Positions 57,709 to 64,000 of a stretch of DNA of 64,000 bases are shown here, piece by piece; the stretch's first letter is position 1, and every line of letters starts with the position of its first letter. Both the position numbers and the translations under genes were made by a program. The notes under the pieces were generated by a model that did not search any database, had not been told where the DNA came from, and saw only the letters and a list, made by a program, of their open reading frames with translations. The DNA comes from Azospirillum humicireducens (GTDB taxonomy: Bacteria; Pseudomonadota; Alphaproteobacteria; Azospirillales; Azospirillaceae): contig NZ_CP015285.1 of NCBI RefSeq assembly GCF_001639105.2, positions 2,224,501-2,288,500 of the forward strand, in the 5' to 3' direction.

Positions 57709-59652
57709 ATGCCCCTTCGGATCGAGACCTTCTCCAACGTCACCGGCGGCTCCAGCTTCTTCAAGGCGGTGGGCCATCCGCTGGCGGCGCCCAAGGCCGC
57801 GATCCTGATATCGCGGCTGGCCTCGTACGGCCCGGTGGCCGTCTATGACCCGCTGGGCCTGCTCTCGGGGCTGGCGGAGTTCTATGACCTGTCGGCGGTG
57901 CCGGTGTGCGGCATCTATGTCCAGGACGTGGAGCAGGTGGGGAAAGAGGTGTTCGGCCATGCCGCCCGCCCGGTGACCGACCTGCCGTCAAGCCGCGCCC
58001 GCACCGTCTTCATCGTCGCCTTCGATTCGCAGCGCTTGGAAGGCCACATCGCGCATCTGATCCCGAAACAGGCCGGCGTCGTCTCGCTGGACGCCATGCG
58101 CGTGCCGGAAGACATGCTGAACGACCCCGGCCATTACCTGTCGAAGTTCAATTGGGCGACCAATTTCGCCTGGTTCCGCGACGGCGACGGCCATCACACC
58201 CGCGTGGTGTCGGCCAACTACTGGCCGCGCTACGGCGCCAAGGGCACCAGGCTGTGGGCCTGCCTGTTCGATGGCGAGGGCCGCCCGATCGCCGACTGGA
58301 CGGAGCCGATGCCGCCGACCGACGGCACCGTGGTGATCGACAGCCGGCAGGTGCGCGAGCGCTTCGGCCTCGCCCCCTTCTGCGGCTCGCTGTTTCTGCA
58401 CGTCATCGGCGCCGCCGGGCACGACGTGGTCAAATACGCGCTCGACACCTATGGCGACGACGAGACGGTGTTGTCCTGCACCCACGACGCCAACGCCTGG
58501 CCGGCCGATCTCTATGCCGGCCTGCCCGCCCCGCGCGAGGGAGAGCGGGTGTCGTTGTGGATCCAGAACAGCCACCCCACGCCGATCCCGGCCGGCGCCG
58601 TCGGGCTGAACCTGATGGGCTCGGCGGAGATCCGGACGCTGGACCGGACGGTCCCGGCCTTCGCCACCGTCGAACTGGACACCGCCAGCCTGTTCCCCGA
58701 AGCCCGCTGGCCGCAACAGTTCGAGGTGCAGGCCGGCAAGCATTTCGTCCGCCCGCGCTATGAGATCGTCGCCGCCGATGGCCGCCGCCGCATGGCCCAC
58801 GCCAATGTGGAGCGCACCGATCTGAAGCCGGACCCCAGGCTGCCGCTGCTGACCGGCGGCGCGGTGGACAAGGGCGTGGTCGGCAAGGGCCACATCCTGC
58901 CGGCGCCGCTGCTGCCGATGGGCCGTTGGCGCACCATCCTGCTGCCGACGCCGATGAGCACCGCGCAGACCGAACTGCCGGTGAAGGCCGTCGTCTATGA
59001 CCGCAACGGCGCCGCGGTGGCGGAACACCGCTTCGGCAACCTCAAGCGCTCCGACAGCGTGGCGCTGGACGTGACGGGGCTGGTCGCCGACAGGGCTGTC
59101 GTCGACCAATTTGGGGGCGACGGCTGGGGCCATGTCGAACTGGTCTATGATTTCGAAGCCGGAACGATGGCCGACGGATGGTTGCATGCGCTGGTCCGTT
59201 ACGAGGACGTAACGACTGGCCATGTGGCGGAGACCAGCTTCGGCAGCCACATGTTCAATATGGCGATGATCTATCGCGACGAACCGCAGAGCTACCATGG
59301 CCGCCCGCCCGGCCTGTCGACCCGCCTGTTCCTGCGGCTGGGCACCGACCCGTGGGACACGCTCTGCCATCTTGTCTATCCTGCCTCGACCCCGTGGCAT
59401 GCCCTGTCCGACACCAACCTGATACTGGTGCGGCGCGACGGCGTTGAAGTGGTACGCAAGCGGTTGGCGATTCCCTGCGGCGGTTCGCACTACTGGCGGT
59501 ATCGCGAGATGTTTACGGAAGCCGAACGGTTGGCGGCGGGTGAGCATGCCTATGTGCTGATCCGTGACACCACCTGCCGCCTGTTCGGCTACCATGGCTG
59601 CCTTGCGGCCGGTGACAGCGCCTTCAGCCTCGACCATATGTTCGGTTTCTAG
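57709..59652 (+). CDS. Large protein of unknown function, 647 residues
   Basis: From ATG 57709 the product starts MPLRIETFSNVTGGSSFFKA. There is no signal peptide or membrane helix. The first 110 residues resemble an alpha/beta unit (LISRLASYGPVAVYDPLGLL, TVFIVAFDSQRLEGHIAHLI), followed by about 530 residues rich in Trp, Tyr, His and beta-type patterns (NYWPRYGAKGTRLWACLFDG, GGSHYWRYREMFTEAERLA). I do not recognise the family. It is divergent from the PadR gene, sharing the operator region, and is followed 51 bases later by trxB. No clear ribosome site is seen at the ATG. Confidence 0.7.
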   Translation: MPLRIETFSNVTGGSSFFKAVGHPLAAPKAAILISRLASYGPVAVYDPLGLLSGLAEFYDLSAVPVCGIYVQDVEQVGKEVFGHAARPVTDLPSSRARTVFIVAFDSQRLEGHIAHLIPKQAGVVSLDAMRVPEDMLNDPGHYLSKFNWATNFAWFRDGDGHHTRVVSANYWPRYGAKGTRLWACLFDGEGRPIADWTEPMPPTDGTVVIDSRQVRERFGLAPFCGSLFLHVIGAAGHDVVKYALDTYGDDETVLSCTHDANAWPADLYAGLPAPREGERVSLWIQNSHPTPIPAGAVGLNLMGSAEIRTLDRTVPAFATVELDTASLFPEARWPQQFEVQAGKHFVRPRYEIVAADGRRRMAHANVERTDLKPDPRLPLLTGGAVDKGVVGKGHILPAPLLPMGRWRTILLPTPMSTAQTELPVKAVVYDRNGAAVAEHRFGNLKRSDSVALDVTGLVADRAVVDQFGGDGWGHVELVYDFEAGTMADGWLHALVRYEDVTTGHVAETSFGSHMFNMAMIYRDEPQSYHGRPPGLSTRLFLRLGTDPWDTLCHLVYPASTPWHALSDTNLILVRRDGVEVVRKRLAIPCGGSHYWRYREMFTEAERLAAGEHAYVLIRDTTCRLFGYHGCLAAGDSAFSLDHMFGF

Positions 59653-59703
59653 AACCGTTCCAATCGCAAACTCCCTTCTGCCGATCACTGCGGGATCAGA
59701 CCC

Positions 59704-60708
59704 ATGGCCACCACGCACCACACCAAGGTCCTCATCATCGGCGCCGGCCCGGCCGGCTACACCGCCGCCATCTATGCCGCGCGCGCCAATCTGGAACCGC
59801 TGATGGTCCAGGGCATGCAGCCGGGCGGCCAACTGATGATCACCACCGATGTGGAGAATTTCCCCGGCTTCGCCGATCCGATCCAGGGCCCCTGGCTGAT
59901 GGAGCAGATGCAGAAGCAGGCGGAGCATGTCGGGACGAAGATGGTGTTCGACCTGATCACCGACGTCGACTTCACGCAGCGCCCCTTCGTCTGCAAGGGC
60001 GACAGCGGCGACACCTACACCGCCGACAGCGTCATCATCGCCACCGGCGCCCAGGCGCGCTGGCTCGGCATCTCGACCGAGGAGATCTACCGCGGCTTCG
60101 GCGTGTCGGCCTGCGCCACCTGCGACGGCTTCTTCTTCCGCGGCAAGGAGGTGGCGGTCATCGGCGGCGGCAACTCCGCCGTCGAGGAGGCGCTGTACCT
60201 GACCAACCATGCCAGCAAGGTGACGGTCATCCACCGCCGCGACAGCTTCCGCGCCGAACGCATCATGCAGGACCGCCTGTTCCGCCACCCGAAGATCGAG
60301 GTGGTGTGGGACAGCACGGTGGAGGAGATCGTCGGCGAGGGCGACGGCACCATGGGCAACCCGCGCGCCGTCACCGGCGTGCGCGTGAAGAACGTCAAGT
60401 CGGGCGACGAGCGCGTCATCCCGGTGGCCGGCGTCTTCGTCGCCATCGGCCATGTGCCGGCGACCGGCATCTTCCAGGGCAAGGTGGAGATGGACGAGGC
60501 GGGCTACATCGTCACGGTGCCCGATTCGACCGCCACCAACATCCCCGGCGTCTTCGCCGCCGGCGATGTGAAGGACAAGGTCTATCGTCAGGCCGTCACC
60601 GCCGCCGGCATGGGCTGCATGGCTGCACTGGAGGCCGAGCGCTGGCTCGCCCACCACGAACCGGCCGCCGGCGCCCATGGCGATCCCAGCCCGGCGGGGA
60701 CTTGGTGA
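59704..60708 (+). CDS. trxB: Thioredoxin reductase
   Basis: A 334-residue FAD enzyme that reduces thioredoxin with NADPH. FAD motif LIIGAGPAGYTAAIYAARAN, redox pair Cys137/Cys140 in SACATCDGFF, NADPH motif GGGNSAVEEALYL, and C-terminal GVFAAGDVKDKVYRQAVTAA. Length is slightly longer than E. coli TrxB owing to a short C-terminal tail. The trx gene is not adjacent. Confidence 0.96.
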   Translation: MATTHHTKVLIIGAGPAGYTAAIYAARANLEPLMVQGMQPGGQLMITTDVENFPGFADPIQGPWLMEQMQKQAEHVGTKMVFDLITDVDFTQRPFVCKGDSGDTYTADSVIIATGAQARWLGISTEEIYRGFGVSACATCDGFFFRGKEVAVIGGGNSAVEEALYLTNHASKVTVIHRRDSFRAERIMQDRLFRHPKIEVVWDSTVEEIVGEGDGTMGNPRAVTGVRVKNVKSGDERVIPVAGVFVAIGHVPATGIFQGKVEMDEAGYIVTVPDSTATNIPGVFAAGDVKDKVYRQAVTAAGMGCMAALEAERWLAHHEPAAGAHGDPSPAGTW

Positions 60709-60735
60709 GCTGAGGGTTAAGTTCAAGCGACGGAT

Positions 60736-60860
60736 GCCCCTCCCTAACCCTCCCCCGCTCAAGCGGGAGAGGGAACTCCGCCGCTCTTTTGCGAATCGTC
60801 ACGCTACCTGGCATCCAATCCCCTCTCCCGCGGAACGCGGGGGAGGGATAGGGAGGGGGC
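60736..60860. repeat. Palindromic intergenic element, copy B (125 bp)
   Basis: Terminal inverted repeats (GCCCCTCCCTAACCCTCCCCC at 60736-60756 and a near-complement ending 60860) enclose two short hairpins. The centre, with CGCTCTTTTGCGAATCG, matches the centre of copy A at 37229-37338 in the opposite direction. It lies between trxB and the ABC transporter operon. No coding capacity. Confidence 0.75.
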
Positions 60861-60971
60861 AAGCGGCGCATCCACAGCACCCAGCTCCCCATACTCCCCT
60901 ATGCCCTTGACGGGCTTTGCACAAAGCTCCGACTGTGATTCCCTTGGCGCTCCAACCGCGAGGGAGTCCTC

Positions 60972-61982
60972 TTGCCTACGCTGAAACGCGGCCTCGCCCT
61001 GCTGGTCACGGTGGCCGTGACCCTGCTGGGCCTGCTGCTGGTCACTTTCCTGATCGGCCGCGTCGTGCCGATCGACCCGGTGCTTTCGGCTCTGGGCGAT
61101 CGGGCGAATGCCGAAAGCTATGCGCAGATGCGCGCGCAGCTGGGCCTCGACCTGCCGCTGTGGCAGCAGTTCCTGCGCTATGTCGGCGACGTGCTGCAAG
61201 GCGACCTCGGCACCTCGGTGCTGACCTCCCGCCCGGTGCTGGAGGATGTGCTGCGCGTCTTCCCGGCAACGCTGGAACTGGCGACGGTCGCCGCCATCGT
61301 CGGAGCGGTGCTGGGCATCCCCGCCGGGGTGTTCGCCGCCGTCAACCGCGGGCGCTGGCCCGACCATGCCATCCGCCTGCTCGGTCTGCTCGGCCATTCG
61401 GTGCCGGTTTTCTGGCTGGGGCTGATGGCGCTGCTGCTGTTCTACGCCAAGCTGGACTGGGCGCCGGGACCAGGGCGGGTCGATATCTTCTATGAAGGGA
61501 TGGTCGATCAGGTGACCGGCCTCGTCACGGTCGACGCCCTGCTGGCCGGCGAAACCGACATCTTCTGGAACGCCGTGGGGCATCTGGTTCTGCCGTCAGC
61601 CATCCTCGGCTTGTACTGCGTCGCCTACATCGCGCGGATGACGCGCGGCTTCATGCTGGACCAGTTGCGCCAGGAATACATCACCACCGCACGGGTGAAG
61701 GGCCTGTCGGAGACCCGCGTGGTCTGGGGCCATGCGCTGCGCAACATCACGGTGCCGCTGATCACCGTCATCGCCCTGTCCTATGCCAGTTTGCTGGAGG
61801 GATCGGTGCTGACCGAGACGGTGTTCGCCTGGCCGGGGCTGGGGCTCTACATCACCAATTCGCTGCTCAGCGCCGACATGAACGCGGTGCTGGGCGGGAC
61901 GCTGGTGGTCGGCGCGGTCTTCATCGCGCTGAACCTGCTGTGCGACCTGCTCTATCGCCTTCTGGATCCCAGGGCCCGATGA
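60972..61982 (+). CDS. Dipeptide/oligopeptide/nickel-type ABC permease, first subunit (DppB family)
   Basis: A 336-residue inner-membrane protein with six membrane segments. It opens with the N-terminal family signature RVVPIDPVLSALGDRA and has the ABC-contact EAA-type loop EYITTARVKGLSETRVVWGHALRNI. It forms half of the substrate pore. The start is TTG at 60972, with AGGGAG six bases upstream. Overlaps the next permease gene by four bases (ATGA). No binding-protein gene is in the window; it may lie beyond the end. Confidence 0.92.
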   Translation: MPTLKRGLALLVTVAVTLLGLLLVTFLIGRVVPIDPVLSALGDRANAESYAQMRAQLGLDLPLWQQFLRYVGDVLQGDLGTSVLTSRPVLEDVLRVFPATLELATVAAIVGAVLGIPAGVFAAVNRGRWPDHAIRLLGLLGHSVPVFWLGLMALLLFYAKLDWAPGPGRVDIFYEGMVDQVTGLVTVDALLAGETDIFWNAVGHLVLPSAILGLYCVAYIARMTRGFMLDQLRQEYITTARVKGLSETRVVWGHALRNITVPLITVIALSYASLLEGSVLTETVFAWPGLGLYITNSLLSADMNAVLGGTLVVGAVFIALNLLCDLLYRLLDPRAR

Positions 61983-62911
61983 CCGCGCGCACCGACCCCC
62001 CATTCGCCCACCGGCCCGCCGGCTGGCGGGACTGGTTGACCACCGACACCCCGCAGTCCCGCGCGCAGGCCCGGCTGGGCCGCGCCTGGGCCGGCTGGAC
62101 CGCCTTCCGCCGCAACCGGCTGGCCGTCGCCGGGCTGCTGATCGTGCTGGCCCTGGTCGTCGTCGCCGCATTCGCCCCGCTGTTGGCGCCCCACCACCCC
62201 TATGCCCAGGATCTGAACAGCCGGCTGCTGCCGCCAAGCGCCGCCCATTGGCTGGGCACCGACGCCTTCGGCCGCGACATCCTCTCCCGCCTGATCCATG
62301 GGGCGCGGCTGACCTTGATGATCGTGGCGCTGGTGGCGGCAACGGCGCCGCTGGCCGGGCTGGTGATCGGCACGGTCGCCGGCTATTTCGGCGGCTGGGT
62401 CGACACCGTGCTGATGCGCATCACCGACATCGCGCTGGCCTTTCCCAAGCTGATCCTGGCGCTTGCCTTCGTCGCCGCGCTCGGCCCCGGCATCGAGAAC
62501 GCGGTGATCGCCATCGCCATCACCTCCTGGCCGCCCTATGCCCGCATCGCGCGGGCGGAGACGCTGACCGTCCGCCGCGCCGACTTCATCAGCGCCGCCC
62601 GGCTGCAGGGCGCCTCCAGCCTGCGCATCATCCTGGGCCACATCATGCCGCTGTGCGTCGCCTCGCTGATCGTGCGGACGACGCTGGACATGGCCGGCGT
62701 GATCCTGACCGCGGCCGGGTTGGGCTTCCTCGGTCTCGGCGCCCAGCCGCCGCTGCCGGAATGGGGGGCGATGATCGCCAATGGCCGGCAATATGTGCTG
62801 GAGCAATGGTGGGTGGCCGCCATGCCCGGTCTCGCCATCTTCATCGTCAGCCTGGGCTTCAACCTGCTGGGCGACGGGCTGCGCGACGTGCTGGACCCGA
62901 AGGGCGACTGA
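61979..62911 (+). CDS. Dipeptide/oligopeptide/nickel-type ABC permease, second subunit (DppC family)
   Basis: A 310-residue inner-membrane protein. After an N-terminal cytoplasmic segment and first membrane helix (about 51-72) come HHPYAQDLNSRLLPPSAAHW with GTDAFGRDILSRLIHGARLTL, a DppC signature, and five more helices with the loop ADFISAARLQGASSLRIILGHI. Partner of the preceding permease. ATGA overlap with it at 61979-61982; the ATPase gene follows after two bases. Confidence 0.93.
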   Translation: MTARTDPPFAHRPAGWRDWLTTDTPQSRAQARLGRAWAGWTAFRRNRLAVAGLLIVLALVVVAAFAPLLAPHHPYAQDLNSRLLPPSAAHWLGTDAFGRDILSRLIHGARLTLMIVALVAATAPLAGLVIGTVAGYFGGWVDTVLMRITDIALAFPKLILALAFVAALGPGIENAVIAIAITSWPPYARIARAETLTVRRADFISAARLQGASSLRIILGHIMPLCVASLIVRTTLDMAGVILTAAGLGFLGLGAQPPLPEWGAMIANGRQYVLEQWWVAAMPGLAIFIVSLGFNLLGDGLRDVLDPKGD

Positions 62912-62913
62912 AG

Positions 62914-63762
62914 ATGACGGACAACACACCCCTGCTGGACGTCTCCAACCTCCGCGTCGCCTTCCCCACACGCACCGGCGAGGCGGAGGCGGTGCGCGGC
63001 GTCTCCTTCACCCTGGGGCGGGAGAAGCTGGGCATCGTCGGCGAGTCGGGCTCCGGCAAGTCGATGACCGGCCGCTCGATCCTGCGCCTCGTGCCGCCAC
63101 CGGGGCGCGTCACCGCCGACCGGCTTGCCTTCAACGGCGAGGATCTGCTGACGGCCTCGGCCAAGCGCATGCGCGGCATCCGCGGCCGGCGCATCGCCAT
63201 GGTGATGCAGGACCCGAAATATTCGCTCAACCCGGTGATGACCGTCGGCCGCCAGATCGCCGAGGCCTATCGCGTCCACAGCAGGGCCGGTGCCGCCGAG
63301 GCCAAGCGCCGCGCGCTGGAGATGCTGGCCGCCGTGCGCATCCGCGATCCGGAGCGGGTCTATGACCGCTATCCCCATGAGGTGTCGGGTGGCATGGGCC
63401 AGCGCATCATGATCGCGATGATGCTGATCCCCGATCCCGACCTGCTGATCGCCGACGAGCCGACCTCCGCGCTCGACGTCACCGTGCAGATGCAGGTGCT
63501 GGCGATCCTGGACGACCTCTGTTCCCAGCGCGGCATGGGCATGATCTTCGTCAGCCATGATCTGAACCTCGTCGCCTCCTTCTGCGACCGCATCCTGATC
63601 ATGTATGCCGGCCGGGTGGTGGAGAGTTGCCGCGCGTCGGAGCTGCACGCGGCGCAGCACCCCTACACCCGCGGCCTGCTGGCCAGCCTGCCCAGGATCG
63701 ACGAGCCGCCCGGCGACCTGCCGGTGCTGAGCCGCGATCCGGCCTGGCTGGAGGGGCGATGA
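62914..63762 (+). CDS. ABC transporter ATP-binding protein (DppD family)
   Basis: A 282-residue ATPase. Walker A GESGSGKS, Q-loop MVMQDPKYSLNPVMT, signature HEVSGGMGQR, Walker B LLIADEPTSALDVT, and the switch HDLN. It ends with a partial oligopeptide-type C-terminal extension (YTRGLLASLPRIDEPPGDLP), which confirms the dipeptide/nickel class. It couples ATP hydrolysis to import with the next ATPase. Starts with ATG 62914; overlaps the following gene by four bases. Confidence 0.94.
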   Translation: MTDNTPLLDVSNLRVAFPTRTGEAEAVRGVSFTLGREKLGIVGESGSGKSMTGRSILRLVPPPGRVTADRLAFNGEDLLTASAKRMRGIRGRRIAMVMQDPKYSLNPVMTVGRQIAEAYRVHSRAGAAEAKRRALEMLAAVRIRDPERVYDRYPHEVSGGMGQRIMIAMMLIPDPDLLIADEPTSALDVTVQMQVLAILDDLCSQRGMGMIFVSHDLNLVASFCDRILIMYAGRVVESCRASELHAAQHPYTRGLLASLPRIDEPPGDLPVLSRDPAWLEGR

Positions 63763-64000
63763 CCATGATCGACATCCGGGATTTGCGGGTCCGCTTCGGC
63801 CAGGGCACCGATACCGTCACGGCGGTGGACGGTGTCACCCTGTCGGTGCGCGAGGGGGAGAGCTTCGGGCTGGTCGGTGAATCGGGTTCCGGCAAATCCA
63901 CCGTCCTGCGCGCGGTCAGCGGCCTGAACGACGAGTGGACCGGCCGCATCGCCGTCGCCGGCGCGGACCAGGGACCGAAACGGCAAAAGGGCTTCTACAA
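63759..64000 (+). CDS. ABC transporter ATP-binding protein (DppF family), 5' part
   Basis: The first 80 residues are inside the window: an N-terminal strand set IDIRDLRVRFGQGTDTVTAV, then the Walker A SGSGKS in LVGESGSGKSTVLRAVSG. The frame is open to the last base. It is the second ATPase of the transporter. ATG 63759 overlaps the previous stop; an ATG six bases later is also possible. Confidence 0.9.
   Translation, partial: MTMIDIRDLRVRFGQGTDTVTAVDGVTLSVREGESFGLVGESGSGKSTVLRAVSGLNDEWTGRIAVAGADQGPKRQKGFY

Overview
The window is a 64 kb stretch of GC-rich, gene-dense chromosome with about 65 protein genes, one small RNA gene and no rRNA, tRNA, phage or IS element. It looks like an alphaproteobacterium of the Rhodospirillales, most probably Azospirillum-like. 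The evidence is an F1-only ATP synthase operon (atpHAGDC without the F0 genes), a short SRP RNA just before dnaX-ybaB-recR, an alphaproteobacterial-type LexA box (GTTC-N7-GTTC), CtrA-type boxes (TTAA-N7-TTAA), and the gene families present. The genus assignment is inference.

Layout. 1-2000: tail of an arginine-rich protein, a glutathione transferase and a ferritin-like di-iron protein. 2070-7220: F1 ATP synthase operon on the minus strand. 7600-13600: a small unknown gene with a CtrA box, a Cache sensor-like protein, priA, transaldolase, a DUF484 gene and xerC. 13900-16100: a chemoreceptor with its own CtrA box. 16200-20600: lpdA, an entericidin-like lipoprotein, a DUF6481 gene, a cold-shock gene and hldE. 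20670-26080: unknown genes, an orphan histidine kinase, a tam-like methyltransferase and a CYTH-CHAD/ParA pair. 26370-31450: pgk, a small secreted protein, SRP RNA, dnaX, ybaB, recR. 31640-37200: a membrane/FAD-oxidoreductase fusion, gluQ, a 55-residue protein, an HNH nuclease, a methyltransferase relic and accA. 37350-42950: an isolated SOS-type imuB, a lipoprotein, a HupE/UreJ-like protein, a TAXI-type binding protein, an acetyltransferase and a second GST. 43040-48800: a large exported unknown protein, htpG, a CBS-histidine kinase and fur. 49000-54650: small unknowns, a HAD phosphatase, a degenerate receiver, an ECF41 sigma/CMD pair, a moeB-dsrE sulfur-transfer group and a two-repeat unknown. 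54800-60700: Rrf2-cysK, PadR-DUF2218 with a double operator, a 647-residue unknown and trxB. 60970-64000: a dipeptide-type ABC transporter cut by the window end.

Most genes are housekeeping: energy (atp, pgk, lpdA), replication and repair (priA, dnaX, recR, xerC, imuB), envelope (hldE, accA), and redox/sulfur (cysK, trxB, moeB/dsrE, GSTs). I did not find a clear new multi-gene system. The more unusual points are an imuB whose 5' end runs through a repeat palindrome beside a LexA box, two full CtrA boxes, a frameshifted methyltransferase relic, tandem PadR operators, a family of palindromic 110-125 bp intergenic elements, a membrane-domain/carotenoid-oxidoreductase fusion, a receiver without its phospho-acceptor, and several sizeable unknown proteins.
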